Shown here one piece after another: positions 1 to 9,035 of a stretch of DNA of 64,000 bases. Both the position numbers and the translations under genes were made by a program. Numbering within the stretch: position 1 is the first letter of the stretch; each line of letters begins with the position of its first letter. The notes beneath the pieces were generated by a model. It was not told where the DNA came from and ran no database searches. It saw only the letters and a list, made by a program, of their open reading frames with translations. The DNA is taken from NCBI RefSeq assembly GCF_000162875.1, contig NZ_GG700630.1, forward strand, positions 1,008,015 through 1,072,014. Reading direction: 5' to 3'. The DNA is from Slackia exigua ATCC 700122. GTDB taxonomy: Bacteria > Actinomycetota > Coriobacteriia > Coriobacteriales > Eggerthellaceae.

Positions 1-365
1 ATCCAGACGATGATCCAGTTCTTGAGCAGCGGTCCGATGCCGATCTTCTTGTCGACGAGCGCGCAGACCATGAGCGAATTGCCGGTGAACAGCTCGACGC
101 CGGTGCAGACAACGAGCACGAGGCCCAAGCAGAAGCAGATGCCGCCTACGATGCGCTGCGCGGCGAAGGGCATGGCCGGATCGCCGAGGAAGACGCAGAA
201 GTACAGGCCGCCGAACGCGATGAAGGCGCCGGCGAGCATGGCCGAGATGAACATGCGGCCCGGCAGCATCTTCGTTTTTCCGACTCCGATTCCCACGGCT
301 TTCGCAAGCGTGGCGACCGGCGAAAGAGCATCGGGCTTCAACGCGTCGAGTTCTTTGTTCTCCAT
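1..365 (-). CDS. focA: Formate/nitrite transporter (FocA-like), 3' end cut by window
   Basis: This is the first ~121 codons of a formate/nitrite transporter, a pentameric inner-membrane channel for formate. The ATG at 363-365 is preceded by AGGGGAG. After a ~35-residue cytoplasmic lead come two hydrophobic segments with family-like features: a small-residue helix (MLAGAFIAFGGLYF) and a helix ending in GVELFTGNS, which resembles the conserved ELFTGN motif. The gene lies 29 bp after hycI and is the last gene seen in the hydrogenlyase operon, matching the place of focB in the E. coli hyf operon. It would import formate for FdhF or export excess. The C-terminal half is outside the window, so the substrate class (formate versus nitrite) rests on context. 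Confidence 0.9.
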   Translation of the reverse strand, partial: MENKELDALKPDALSPVATLAKAVGIGVGKTKMLPGRMFISAMLAGAFIAFGGLYFCVFLGDPAMPFAAQRIVGGICFCLGLVLVVCTGVELFTGNSLMVCALVDKKIGIGPLLKNWIIVW

Positions 366-394
366 GATTACTCCCCTAGAATCGAATGGATCGC

Positions 395-871
395 TTACCT
401 AGACTCACGAGCTCCCGCGAACATCGCGAAGTCGGCTCCGGCCGCAACCCAGTCGTATACGAACCGGACGGCCTTCATGACCTCGGGCGTCAGCGGGTTG
501 AAGAACGAGGTGTCCTGCGGCTGGATCCCGACGAACAGAATCTCGTCGCAACACTCCTCGAGCTGCCCCAAAAGGAACGTGATGGGAAGGGAATGCGTGG
601 TGATGAGGGCTTGCGTCGCAACCTCCTCGGGCGTGATGGCGCGCACCGACCCGGGCTCGAGCCCCATGTCGGCCGCATCCACGAGCACGAGGCGCTTCGG
701 ATGCGCCCGACGGATCAGGACGAGGTCGTCCTCGGGCGTCTGCCCGCCGTCGATGACGCTCCACCCCTCGATGGGATCCTCCTCGCACAGCTGCGTGAGC
801 ATCGGGCCTGCGGCGTCGTCGCCGCGCAGGACGCTTCCGACGGTGAACAGGATCTGATTCCCCACGTTCAC
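395..871 (-). CDS. hycI: Hydrogenase 3-type maturation endopeptidase HycI
   Basis: A 158-residue nickel-dependent protease of the HycI/HybD family that trims the C-terminal tail of the hydrogenase large subunit once nickel is inserted. It has the N-terminal GxxxxGDDxxGP signature (residues 12-23, acidic pair D18/D19), a central VDAADMG segment carrying the second conserved acid, and THSLP for the metal-binding histidine. The start is GTG at 869-871 with GGGAGG nine bases upstream. It overlaps hycH by four bases, implying translational coupling. Its likely substrate is HyfG in this operon, which carries a 33-residue tail after its last metal-binding cysteine motif. Confidence 0.93.
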   Translation of the reverse strand: MNVGNQILFTVGSVLRGDDAAGPMLTQLCEEDPIEGWSVIDGGQTPEDDLVLIRRAHPKRLVLVDAADMGLEPGSVRAITPEEVATQALITTHSLPITFLLGQLEECCDEILFVGIQPQDTSFFNPLTPEVMKAVRFVYDWVAAGADFAMFAGARESR

Positions 872-1323
872 GAGACCACCTCCCTGACCATCACATAGAC
901 CGACGGCTCCTCGCGCACGATGCGAAGCTGCTCGAGGAAGAGCCCGACGTAGCGGGCGACCTCCTCATCCGCAGCCGATGCAAGCGGCTCGAGCGCATCG
1001 ATCACGATGTCGACCTGCGCCTTGCCGAGCTCTATCTCGGAATGGCGCATGACCCCCTCGAGTTTGTAGCGCGCCTCTCCCTCCGGAAGCGTAGCGCAGA
1101 TGCGCTCGAATACCTCGACCGGCATGCTCAGCACGCACTCGAAGCAATCGATGACACCGGTATGATGCCCGACCGAAAGCGTGTAGTACAGAACGTCCTT
1201 CGCGTCGTCGGGCACCGATTGCGCACTGTCCACGAACTTCCTCACCAGGCGATGGACGCGCACCGTCCGCGCCTGAGCATGCTCAGGCGCAAGGTCGGTC
1301 CCGTTGTTGCGCGCAAGGCTCAT
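868..1323 (-). CDS. hycH: HycH/HyfJ-type hydrogenlyase assembly protein
   Basis: A soluble 151-residue protein matching HycH (HyfJ in the hyf operon), needed for maturation of the hydrogenlyase large subunit. Support comes from its position between the small subunit gene and hycI, its length, and a YYTLSVGHHTGVIDCFE segment typical of the family. No catalytic motif is known for HycH, so the exact role is not readable from sequence. It overlaps both neighbours by four bases (ATGA-type junctions). Confidence 0.85.
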   Translation of the reverse strand: MSLARNNGTDLAPEHAQARTVRVHRLVRKFVDSAQSVPDDAKDVLYYTLSVGHHTGVIDCFECVLSMPVEVFERICATLPEGEARYKLEGVMRHSEIELGKAQVDIVIDALEPLASAADEEVARYVGLFLEQLRIVREEPSVYVMVREVVS

Positions 1324-2105
1324 CCGATCACCTTTTTAAGCAGAAGCTCTTTGAGGTCGGCGTAGACTTCGGCGCGACGCGGGTCGTCGGTGCCGGCAAT
1401 GAGGTCGTCGACCGAGGCGATCACGCTGCCGTTCGAAGACGAAAGCGCTTTCAGGAAATCATCGGCGAGGTCGTGACCCTGCAGATACCCGCTCATAAGA
1501 CGTGCCTCGTGCTCGATTTCCGTACGAAGGGCGTACGGGATGTCCGCATAGGCCAGGCGCGCAAGCTCGCCGGGAGCCTCGATGGTCTCCTTATGATGCA
1601 GTTTCTGGCCCAGCATGCCGAGCGTCATCGCGAAGCCGTAGATGGTCTGGGCCGGCGACGGCGGACACCCGGGGATGTAGACATCGACCGGAAGGATCTG
1701 GTCGGTGCCGCCCCACACGCAGTAGTTGTCGTGGAAGATACCGCCGGTGCAGCCGCAGGCGCCGTAGGACACGACGAGCTTCGGATCGGGAGCCCCTTCG
1801 TAGGCGCGCATGGCCGGCAGGCGCATGGCGCGCGTGACGGCGCCGGTGAATACCAGGATGTCCGCATGACGGGGACTCGGGGTGTTCTTGATGCCGAAGC
1901 GTTCGGCGTCGAAGACCGGCGTGATGGTCGCGAAGATCTCGATCTCGCACGCGTTGCATCCGCCGCAGTCGACGCGGTAGATGTAGACGGAGCGCTTGAT
2001 GTCGTTGAGCAGCGCGGCCTTGGCCTTCTGTATGCTCTCGTCGAGCTCTATCCTGGTAGGAATGGCCTGCAGGCGCTCGGGCACCTGCTCGAGTACGGTA
2101 TGCAT
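1320..2105 (-). CDS. hyfI: Group 4 [NiFe] hydrogenase small subunit (NuoB-like)
   Basis: A 261-residue electron-transfer subunit that holds the proximal [4Fe-4S] cluster next to the NiFe site of HyfG. Cluster ligands are visible as CGGCNAC (C47, C50, C53), the YGACGC segment (C117/C119) and PGCPPSP (C147). Like other group 4 small subunits it lacks a Tat signal and the medial and distal clusters of uptake hydrogenases. The C-terminal ~60 residues extend beyond the NuoB core and resemble the tail of HyfI/HycG. A strong GGAGG lies six bases before the ATG. It sits three bases after hyfH. Confidence 0.95.
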   Translation of the reverse strand: MHTVLEQVPERLQAIPTRIELDESIQKAKAALLNDIKRSVYIYRVDCGGCNACEIEIFATITPVFDAERFGIKNTPSPRHADILVFTGAVTRAMRLPAMRAYEGAPDPKLVVSYGACGCTGGIFHDNYCVWGGTDQILPVDVYIPGCPPSPAQTIYGFAMTLGMLGQKLHHKETIEAPGELARLAYADIPYALRTEIEHEARLMSGYLQGHDLADDFLKALSSSNGSVIASVDDLIAGTDDPRRAEVYADLKELLLKKVIG

Positions 2106-2108
2106 GTC

Positions 2109-2651
2109 CTACCTCCCCCCTTCGATGCGCGAAACCGCCTGGGCCGCCTTGGCGTCCATGGTCCGCTTGCACGTAGGACACACCCTCAGCTTCGCCAGGG
2201 ACGCGTCAAGCTCTTCTCCGGCGATGCCGGAAATGTTCTTCAACAGACCCTCCGCGTAGGCGACCTGCTTGCGCGGCGCGAACGGCTTGCCGCACGCCGC
2301 GCAGTGCTCGAGCAGATAGGTGCTGCTCTCCTCGAGGTCTTCCGCCGCCATGACCGCGAGCTCGAACTCGTTGCCGAGCTTGATCGCGTCGAAGGGGCAG
2401 ACCTCTTCGCAACGGCCGCAGAAGATGCAGCGACCGTAGTTGATGTTCCACGCGATGGTGCCGGCGCTTTCGTCCACCGTCATCTGAATGGCGTTGGGCG
2501 GGCACGCCGATGCGCACGCGGCGCAGGCGATGCACTGCTTCTCGTCGTGCTCGGGCTTGCCGCGAAAGCCGTACGGCAGATCCATCGGCGCCGCCGGGTA
2601 CTGGGTGGTCGCATTGCCCGTTTTCAGGGCGTTGATCAAGGTTTTCAGCAT
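2109..2651 (-). CDS. hyfH: Polyferredoxin-like subunit (NuoI-like)
   Basis: A 180-residue iron-sulfur protein with two CxxCxxCxxxCP motifs (C40/43/46/50 and C75/78/81/85) binding two [4Fe-4S] clusters. It carries electrons between the HyfA side and the hydrogenase small subunit, as HyfH/HycF do. Two further CxxC pairs (C117/C120 and C158/C161) could form a zinc-ribbon-like site, also seen in HycF. AAGGAG precedes the ATG. It sits between hyfG and hyfI, the gene order of E. coli hyf. Confidence 0.93.
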   Translation of the reverse strand: MLKTLINALKTGNATTQYPAAPMDLPYGFRGKPEHDEKQCIACAACASACPPNAIQMTVDESAGTIAWNINYGRCIFCGRCEEVCPFDAIKLGNEFELAVMAAEDLEESSTYLLEHCAACGKPFAPRKQVAYAEGLLKNISGIAGEELDASLAKLRVCPTCKRTMDAKAAQAVSRIEGGR

Positions 2652-2661
2652 GGCCGTCTCC

Positions 2662-4383
2662 TTAATCCTTCAACGGCGAATGAGCCCTGTCGCGGCAGTA
2701 GAACTCGAGATCGCTCTTGGTCAAGACCTTGGAGGTCTGCTTCTTCACATCCACCACGGTCACGCGGTCGGTGCAGGAATAGCAGGGATCGAGGCTGCCG
2801 ACGATGAGCGCGGCATCCGAGACCGTGTTCCCCCTGAACATGCTGCGCAGGACGGGCCAGTTGCTGTAAGTGGCCGCTTTGGCACGCCAGCGGTAGCATT
2901 TCTGATTATCCCCGACCATGGCCCAGTGCACGTCCTCGCCGCGCGGCGCCTCGGTGACCGCCACGCCGAACCGATGCGGCGTGTAGGTCCAATCCTCGGT
3001 GAGGATCGGGCCTGACGGTGCGTTGGTGAGCAGCTCCTCGATCATATCGAGGCTGTCGAAGAACTCCCCGACACGCACGAGCGTGCGGCTCTGGACATCG
3101 CATCCGGTCTGGAACTGGGGCTTCCAGTCTTTCAGATGCGTGTAGCCATCGAAGGGATGATGGTGGCGCGCATCGCGGGCGAAGCCGCTGCCGCGGACCA
3201 GCGGGCCGACGGGGCTGTAGTCGCGCGCGACCTTCGGGTCCAAGATGCCGATGCCCTTGGTGCGGGAATCGAAGTTCGGGGTGCCCAGAAGCTCCTCGAC
3301 CAGGCTCTTGACCTCGGCACGCAGCTCATGGACGAGCTGCAGGGTGCCGGCCTGCTCTTTCAAGATGTCGCGGCGGACGCCGCCGATGAGGTTCAGGCCG
3401 TAGGTCTTGCGGTGGCCGGTGATGCGTTCGGCCAGATCCATCGACTTCTCGCGCGCACGGAAGAAATGGTTGAATCCCGTGTCGAAGCCGCAGTAGTGGC
3501 ACACGAGGCCGATGTTGAGCAGGTGCGAGTGCAGGCGTTCGACCTCGAGCACGATCGAGCGGATGTACTGGGCGCGCAGAGGGACCTGGATGCCCTGGGC
3601 GTTCTCCACGGCCTCGGCGTACGCGACCGAATGGGCGCAGCCGCAGATGCCGCAGATGCGGTCGGCGAAGAACGTGACGGCATCGTAGTTCAGGCGCTGC
3701 TCGGCGCACTTCTCCATGCCGCGATGCACATAGAACAGGCGGTAGTCCGCATCCACGATGGTCTCGCCCTCGACGAACAGGCGGAAGTGGCCCGGCTCGT
3801 CGGACGTGATGTGCAGCGGCCCCATCGGGACGACCGTGGTCTCGCGATCTCCGGTCTCGCGCAGGAACTCGTAGGTTTCCATCTCCGATGCGAGCTTCGG
3901 ACGATGGCGGTAGTCCATGCTGTCCTTGCGCAGCGGATACAGGCCTTCCGGCCAGTCGTCCGGCAGGACCAGGCGACGGTTGTCGATGATGCCGATCGCG
4001 CGCAGCCCGAACATATCGTAGACCTCGCGCTCGCTCCATACCGCGGCGGGAACCCGCGGCGTGACGCTGGGGTATTCGCCCGGCTCGGGCGGAACCTCGA
4101 CGCGCACGGTCAGGAAGCACCGATCCTCATCCTCCATGGACAGGATGTAGTACAGCGCATAATTGCCGTTGAGCGGGCGTTCGTCGTTGCCGACCATGAC
4201 CGGCATCCAGCCGCCGCGATCGTAGTAGAGGAATTCCACCACGTCAGGCAGCATATCGAGCTTCACGGTCACACAGAGCTGATCCTCGCCCTGCCAGCTC
4301 GCGTCGACAACCGATCCTGGAAAACGATTCCGCACGGCTTCGACGTGGGTCTCGCCGATACGGAGCTCCTTCTTGTTCTTCAT
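2662..4383 (-). CDS. hyfG: Group 4a [NiFe] hydrogenase large subunit (NuoC-NuoD fusion)
   Basis: The 573-residue catalytic subunit that reduces protons to H2. Residues 1-~165 are a NuoC-like domain and the rest is the NuoD-like catalytic domain. Both metal-binding motifs are intact: RICGICGCAH (C244, C247) and DPCYSCTDR (C534, C537). After R540 there is a 33-residue tail, almost the same as E. coli HycE, which HycI cuts after its equivalent arginine. The fused C-D layout and the lack of extra central domains place it in the formate hydrogenlyase group. Six bases separate it from hyfF. Confidence 0.96.
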   Translation of the reverse strand: MKNKKELRIGETHVEAVRNRFPGSVVDASWQGEDQLCVTVKLDMLPDVVEFLYYDRGGWMPVMVGNDERPLNGNYALYYILSMEDEDRCFLTVRVEVPPEPGEYPSVTPRVPAAVWSEREVYDMFGLRAIGIIDNRRLVLPDDWPEGLYPLRKDSMDYRHRPKLASEMETYEFLRETGDRETTVVPMGPLHITSDEPGHFRLFVEGETIVDADYRLFYVHRGMEKCAEQRLNYDAVTFFADRICGICGCAHSVAYAEAVENAQGIQVPLRAQYIRSIVLEVERLHSHLLNIGLVCHYCGFDTGFNHFFRAREKSMDLAERITGHRKTYGLNLIGGVRRDILKEQAGTLQLVHELRAEVKSLVEELLGTPNFDSRTKGIGILDPKVARDYSPVGPLVRGSGFARDARHHHPFDGYTHLKDWKPQFQTGCDVQSRTLVRVGEFFDSLDMIEELLTNAPSGPILTEDWTYTPHRFGVAVTEAPRGEDVHWAMVGDNQKCYRWRAKAATYSNWPVLRSMFRGNTVSDAALIVGSLDPCYSCTDRVTVVDVKKQTSKVLTKSDLEFYCRDRAHSPLKD

Positions 4384-4389
4384 GACCCC

Positions 4390-5967
4390 CTACCTTTCGA
4401 CCTTCATGCCTGCGGAGGCGCCATCGGTCTGGCTGAACAGAATGTTCACGACGGGAGTCTCGTGCAGCGCCTCGGTGCTGGATTGCGTGACGATCCCCGT
4501 CGCGTCCTCGACGCACTGCAGCATGGGCTGCGGGGCGGCGACGCCGAACCACAGAAGCGTGACGGCCAGGATGACTTCGGGAACCAGGGCGGCGACGCCG
4601 ACGTCGCCCTTCTTGATATGGTCGGGAACCTTGCCGAAGACGGCTGCGGTGACGACGTGGGCGCAGGCGGCGACCACGATGGTGAGCGCGATCACGAAGA
4701 TCGCGAGAACGATCCACCGCCCGTCCATGACGCCCGCCGTGATGCCTGTGATCTCAGACACGAACATCGCGAAGGGCGGGAAGCCGGCCAGGGCGAAGAA
4801 GCCCATCGCCAGCAGCACGCCGGTCGCCGGCATGGCCTTGAGCACGCCGCTGATCTCGTTGAGGTCGCGCGTGCCGTACTTCATGAGCACGTTGCCGGAC
4901 AGGCAGAACAGGAAGGACTTGGTCAGGCCGTGGGTCACGCAGTGCAGCAGCGCAGCCGCGATGCCGAGCGGGCCGCCGAAGCCCAGGAACAGGGCCACGA
5001 TACCGATGTTCTCGACGGAGTGGTAGGCCAGCTTGCGCTTGAGGTCGTCCTGAGAGAAGACCGACAGGGCCGCCATGGCGACCGACAGGATGCCGATGAC
5101 CAGCATCACCATCTTCGGGAATGCGTCTCCCAAAGCCGCGCATGCGAGGATGTAGTAACGGATGATGAGCAGCATGGCGCACTTGAGCAGAACGCCGGAC
5201 AGCAGGCCGGACACGGGGCTCGGCGCCTCGGAGTGGGCATCGGGCAGCCAGGTATGCATCGGGAACAGGCCCGCCTTGGTGCCGAAGCCGATCGTCGCGA
5301 AGACGAACGCCAGCGCCACGGTCAGCGTGTCGAACCGGTCGGCATAGGGAAGGATCGCGGTCCAGTAGATGGCCTGGGTCGGATCGGGCAGGATGCTCGC
5401 GGCGTTCGCATAGATGAGCACGGTGCCGTACAGGCCGAACGCGACGCCCGAAGTGCAGACGATGGCGTACTTCCAGGCGGCTTCGAGCGAAGGCTTCACG
5501 TCGTAGGCGCCCACCAGGAAGATGGTCGACAGCGTCGTGGCCTCGACGGCGATCCACATCATGAAGATGTTGTTGGACAGCGCCGCTACGAGCATCGTGA
5601 AGATGAACAGGCTGAAGAACAGGTAGAACTGCTTCACCTTGCGCGGCTCCATGGCGCCGCGCTGCACATCGTGCCTGATGTAGGGAATCGCATACAGGCC
5701 GGTCATGCAGCCGATGAATCCGATGAGGCCCACGAAGATGCAGGACAGCTGGTCGAGGCGGAACCACTCGCCCATGGCGGCGGCGGTCTCGCCCGAACCC
5801 ACGACGCCCGCGATGGACACGAAGCTCAGAACCAGAACCGCGACGACATCGATGCCGTGCAGCGCCTCGTAGGCCGGGATGAGGCCTTCCTTCGAGGGAA
5901 GGATGGCGATGATGACGCCCGCGACGAGCGGCACGAGCATCAGGATGATCAATAGTTCACCAGTCAT
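4390..5967 (-). CDS. hyfF: Hydrogenlyase membrane subunit HyfF (NuoL/M/N family)
   Basis: A 525-residue polytopic membrane protein of the Mrp/NuoN-like antiporter family, same length as E. coli HyfF. It has about 14 hydrophobic segments and a central LPDAHSEAPSPVSGLLSG loop typical of proton-channel subunits. Glutamate and lysine residues in helices (for example around WIAVEATTLS and FGTKAGLFPMH) correspond to the channel residues of NuoL/M/N. HyfF is one of three such subunits here and supports ion translocation coupled to formate oxidation. TTAGGA precedes the ATG. Confidence 0.92.
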   Translation of the reverse strand: MTGELLIILMLVPLVAGVIIAILPSKEGLIPAYEALHGIDVVAVLVLSFVSIAGVVGSGETAAAMGEWFRLDQLSCIFVGLIGFIGCMTGLYAIPYIRHDVQRGAMEPRKVKQFYLFFSLFIFTMLVAALSNNIFMMWIAVEATTLSTIFLVGAYDVKPSLEAAWKYAIVCTSGVAFGLYGTVLIYANAASILPDPTQAIYWTAILPYADRFDTLTVALAFVFATIGFGTKAGLFPMHTWLPDAHSEAPSPVSGLLSGVLLKCAMLLIIRYYILACAALGDAFPKMVMLVIGILSVAMAALSVFSQDDLKRKLAYHSVENIGIVALFLGFGGPLGIAAALLHCVTHGLTKSFLFCLSGNVLMKYGTRDLNEISGVLKAMPATGVLLAMGFFALAGFPPFAMFVSEITGITAGVMDGRWIVLAIFVIALTIVVAACAHVVTAAVFGKVPDHIKKGDVGVAALVPEVILAVTLLWFGVAAPQPMLQCVEDATGIVTQSSTEALHETPVVNILFSQTDGASAGMKVER

Positions 5968-5971
5968 GGTC

Positions 5972-6625
5972 CTAACCTTTCAATTCAGTCAGGTCGTCGG
6001 CGTTCACCGTGTGGGCGACGCCGTACAGGCGGTATGCCAGGACCGAAAGGATAATCACCGCGAAGAACGCGTCGGTGGCGACGCCGATCTCGACGAGCGC
6101 CGGCGCATTGGACGCAAGCAGGGCGAGCGTCAGGTGCGAGCCGTTCTCCATAAGGCAGTAGCCGAAGATCTGCTTCACGACGTTACGTTGCGTGATGATG
6201 CAGGTCAGACCGATGAAGAAGTGCGCAAGCGAAATGGCCAGCGCGGGCTTGACCTCGACGGCCGCCGGAAGGTCGATATTCTGGACCGCGATGAAGCAGA
6301 TGGCGACCTCGACGGCGACCAGCACGATCGCCTTGGTTGCCGTGAGCTTCGGCTCGAGTTCGGACCCTGCATCGGCGATCTTCCGCGAGAGGAAGATGAT
6401 GACGCTCGGCACCACGACGACCTTCGTGACGAAGGCCGTCACGGACCATTCGTACAGCTCGACCGACCCCGTCGTGACGGCGAGGGCCAGGAAGCAGCCG
6501 ATAAGGACCAGGGACTGAACGATGTAGCCGTATGCCGCCTTGCGAGGCGCCTTTTCCAGCACGATCACGAGCGACGTGATGATGAGGAACGCGCCGAGGA
6601 TGTTCACTATGGTAAATCCGTCCAT
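5972..6625 (-). CDS. hyfE: Hydrogenlyase membrane subunit HyfE
   Basis: A small membrane protein of 217 residues with about six hydrophobic helices, matching HyfE (216 in E. coli) and partly NuoK-like. I chose the ATG at 6623-6625 (MDGFTIVN) because AGGAGGGGGAAC sits directly before it. An in-frame ATG six codons earlier contains that ribosome site and is unlikely to be used. HyfE is absent from the simpler Hyc complex, so its presence points to a Hyf (FHL-2) architecture. The gap to hyfF is four bases. Confidence 0.9.
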   Translation of the reverse strand: MDGFTIVNILGAFLIITSLVIVLEKAPRKAAYGYIVQSLVLIGCFLALAVTTGSVELYEWSVTAFVTKVVVVPSVIIFLSRKIADAGSELEPKLTATKAIVLVAVEVAICFIAVQNIDLPAAVEVKPALAISLAHFFIGLTCIITQRNVVKQIFGYCLMENGSHLTLALLASNAPALVEIGVATDAFFAVIILSVLAYRLYGVAHTVNADDLTELKG

Positions 6626-6635
6626 GTTCCCCCTC

Positions 6636-8093
6636 CTAACCAAGCCACGCCGCAGCGATGAAGCTGGAGCAGACGGTCATGACCAACAGAACGACGAAGG
6701 CGACCACCATGGCCCGAGGCACGGGCTGGGCGGCGGCGACGGTCTCGGAAGGCTCGCCGAAGAGCACGGAGCCGATCCACTTGAGGAACCAGGCGAAGCA
6801 GCCCACGGTCTCGAGCAGGGCGATGACCACGATGACCATCAGCGCAGGATGCCCGCTGTTCGCAGCGGTGATGAAGCCGCCGGCGAAGATGAGCGTCTTG
6901 CTGAAGAAGCCGTTCATGGGCGGGACGCCCGCGATGGCCAGCGCGGCGAACGCGAACGCGACGCCGAGCAGCGGCTGCTTCTTGAGCACGCCGCGCAGCT
7001 GCGGAAGCATGCGGGTGCCCAGCGTGTAGCTGAACGCGCCTGCCGTCAGGAAGAACAGGGTCTTCGCGAAGGCGTGGTTGAAGATGTGGGCGATGCCGCC
7101 CTCGAGGGCGATGCCGCTGCCGAACGCGTAGAAGCCGAACGCCAGGAAGATGTACGACAGCTGGCTGATGGTCGAGAAGGCCAGCAGGCGCTTCATGTCG
7201 GTCTGAGGCAGGTACATGATGAAGCTGAAGATGCAGGTGATGATCGCACCGATGACGATGACCCAACCCACGGCCTCGGGGATGGCGCCCGCGCTCATGA
7301 GCTCGCGGGCCAGCACCGCGACGCCGACCTTGACCATGGATGCGCCATGGAGATAGGCGGACACGGGCGTCGGCGCCTCCATGGCGGAGGGCAGCCACAT
7401 GTAGAACGGCAGCTGCGCCGACTTCGCCCAGGCGGCGAAGATGACGCCGAGCAGGATGAAGGTCTTCCACCCTTCGCCCAGCTGAGCGATGTCGACGACC
7501 GAGAACGATCCGGTCTGCAGGAAGAGCGCGCCGGTCGCCACGTACAGGCCCAGAGAGCCGATATGGGTCAGGATGAGCGCCTTCATGGCGGACTTGCGCG
7601 CGGTCGGCGTGTCGTAGTAGCCGATCAGGGCCCAAGAGCATGCACCGGTGATCTCGAAGAACATCAGCTGGCCGATCAGCGTCGAGCTGAAGACCAGGCC
7701 AGCCATGGCACCGATGAACACGGTGAAGAACGCATAGAAGCGGCGGCGGGGTTTATCGGGATGCTCGCGGTTGCCCTCGTTCAGGTAGCCGACCGAGTAG
7801 ATCGAGATAAGCAGGCCGATGCTCACGAACGCGGTCGCAAGCATGACGCTGACCTTGTCGATGGTGAGCCCCATGATCTCGATGCCGCCGATGACGGCAA
7901 GCGTGACATGCGCGCTATCCGCGCCCGACGCGCCGAGACCGATCCAGGTCATGATCGCGCACAGCGTGGAGATGCCGGCGGCCGCGATGCAGATGGCCTT
8001 CGCCGCAGGCCTCGGGCACACGACGATGGCAAGCGAGGCGACGAAGGGCACGAGTATGGAGGCGATTGCCAGCATGGCGAGATTACATACCAT
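6636..8093 (-). CDS. hyfD: Hydrogenlyase membrane subunit HyfD (NuoL/M family)
   Basis: A second antiporter-like subunit, 485 residues (HyfD in E. coli is ~479). It shows the family segments MFFEITGACSWALIGYY, LPSAMEAPTPVSAYLHG and KRLLAFSTISQLSYI, which line the proton path in NuoL/M. The ATG at 8091-8093 lies nine bases after GGAGG; the TTG two codons upstream is only three bases from it. HyfD occurs only in Hyf-type complexes. It lies between hyfC and hyfE. Confidence 0.92.
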   Translation of the reverse strand: MVCNLAMLAIASILVPFVASLAIVVCPRPAAKAICIAAAGISTLCAIMTWIGLGASGADSAHVTLAVIGGIEIMGLTIDKVSVMLATAFVSIGLLISIYSVGYLNEGNREHPDKPRRRFYAFFTVFIGAMAGLVFSSTLIGQLMFFEITGACSWALIGYYDTPTARKSAMKALILTHIGSLGLYVATGALFLQTGSFSVVDIAQLGEGWKTFILLGVIFAAWAKSAQLPFYMWLPSAMEAPTPVSAYLHGASMVKVGVAVLARELMSAGAIPEAVGWVIVIGAIITCIFSFIMYLPQTDMKRLLAFSTISQLSYIFLAFGFYAFGSGIALEGGIAHIFNHAFAKTLFFLTAGAFSYTLGTRMLPQLRGVLKKQPLLGVAFAFAALAIAGVPPMNGFFSKTLIFAGGFITAANSGHPALMVIVVIALLETVGCFAWFLKWIGSVLFGEPSETVAAAQPVPRAMVVAFVVLLVMTVCSSFIAAAWLG

Positions 8094-8108
8094 TCTCAAG
8101 CACCTCCC

Positions 8109-9035
8109 TTAGATTCCGAGGGCGCAGAAGACGAAGGCCAGGACGGCGATGCCGACGACGGCCCAGGTCTGCTTGCCCATGAACTTGAAGCGGACACGTG
8201 CGACGAGGTTTTCCACGACGAGGATCACGAGGAACACGACGGCCATCTTGACCAGGTACACGACCAGGCCGAGAGCCATGGCCGGCACCGTCATCTCGAC
8301 GGCGCTGCCGAACGGCAGGAAAATCGCGAGGAACCAACTGACCACGAGGATCTGCTTCATGGTCATGGCGACCTTGATCATGCCCAGAGACGGGCCGGAG
8401 TACTCGGAAAGAGGTCCTTCCTGCAGCTCCTGCTCGGCTTCCGCCACGTCGTACGGAAGCTTGCCGAGTTCGATGTAGCAGGCGACGGCGAACGCGACGC
8501 CCGCGACGGTCACGCCGACGGGAGATGCGACCTGCAGAGATCCGATCATCTCTCCCATGGTGCCCACATTGGTGGTGCCGAGGATCATGGCGGTGGCGAA
8601 CAGCGCCAGCATCATGGAAGGCTCCACCAGGATACCCACGATGAGCTCGCGGATGCCGCCGATCGAGGCGTAGTTGCCCGAACGGTCGACGCCGGCCAGG
8701 CCGAAGAAGAAGCGCGGCAGGGCGAGCAGGTAGATGATCAGGATGATGTCGCCCAGCACCGGGATCGGACAGGCGCGGGTCGCCATGGGCATGCCCATGG
8801 CGAGCACGAAGCAGACGCCGACGTACAGGACGGGCATGTAGCGCGATACGAACGTCGAGCTTTCGGTGCGGACGTCGTCACGCTTGAACAGCTTGATGAT
8901 ATCGTAGTAGTCCTGGAAGATCGAAGGGCCCTTGCGCGTATGGATCTTCGCGCGCAGCCAACGACCGATACCAGAGGTCAAAGGCGCAAGGAGCATCAGG
9001 AGCAACGCCTGGAGGATCGCAACGACGATACTCAT
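8109..9035 (-). CDS. hyfC: Hydrogenlyase membrane anchor HyfC/HycD (NuoH-like)
   Basis: The 308-residue NuoH-like subunit that joins the soluble hydrogenase arm to the membrane. About eight hydrophobic helices are visible, along with an N-terminal amphipathic RAKIHTRKGPSIFQDYYD stretch and the acidic loop PYDVAEAEQELQEGPLSEYS characteristic of this subunit at the quinone-site equivalent. Its stop and the neighbouring start share a base with hyfB (TAATG), so the two are translationally coupled. Confidence 0.94.
   Translation of the reverse strand: MSIVVAILQALLLMLLAPLTSGIGRWLRAKIHTRKGPSIFQDYYDIIKLFKRDDVRTESSTFVSRYMPVLYVGVCFVLAMGMPMATRACPIPVLGDIILIIYLLALPRFFFGLAGVDRSGNYASIGGIRELIVGILVEPSMMLALFATAMILGTTNVGTMGEMIGSLQVASPVGVTVAGVAFAVACYIELGKLPYDVAEAEQELQEGPLSEYSGPSLGMIKVAMTMKQILVVSWFLAIFLPFGSAVEMTVPAMALGLVVYLVKMAVVFLVILVVENLVARVRFKFMGKQTWAVVGIAVLAFVFCALGI

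Noticed and set aside
3136-5955. Very long plus-strand frame opposite hyfG/hyfF
   Set aside because: It is antisense to well-supported genes, rich in Arg/Asp/His with no domain, and a by-product of high GC in the third codon position.
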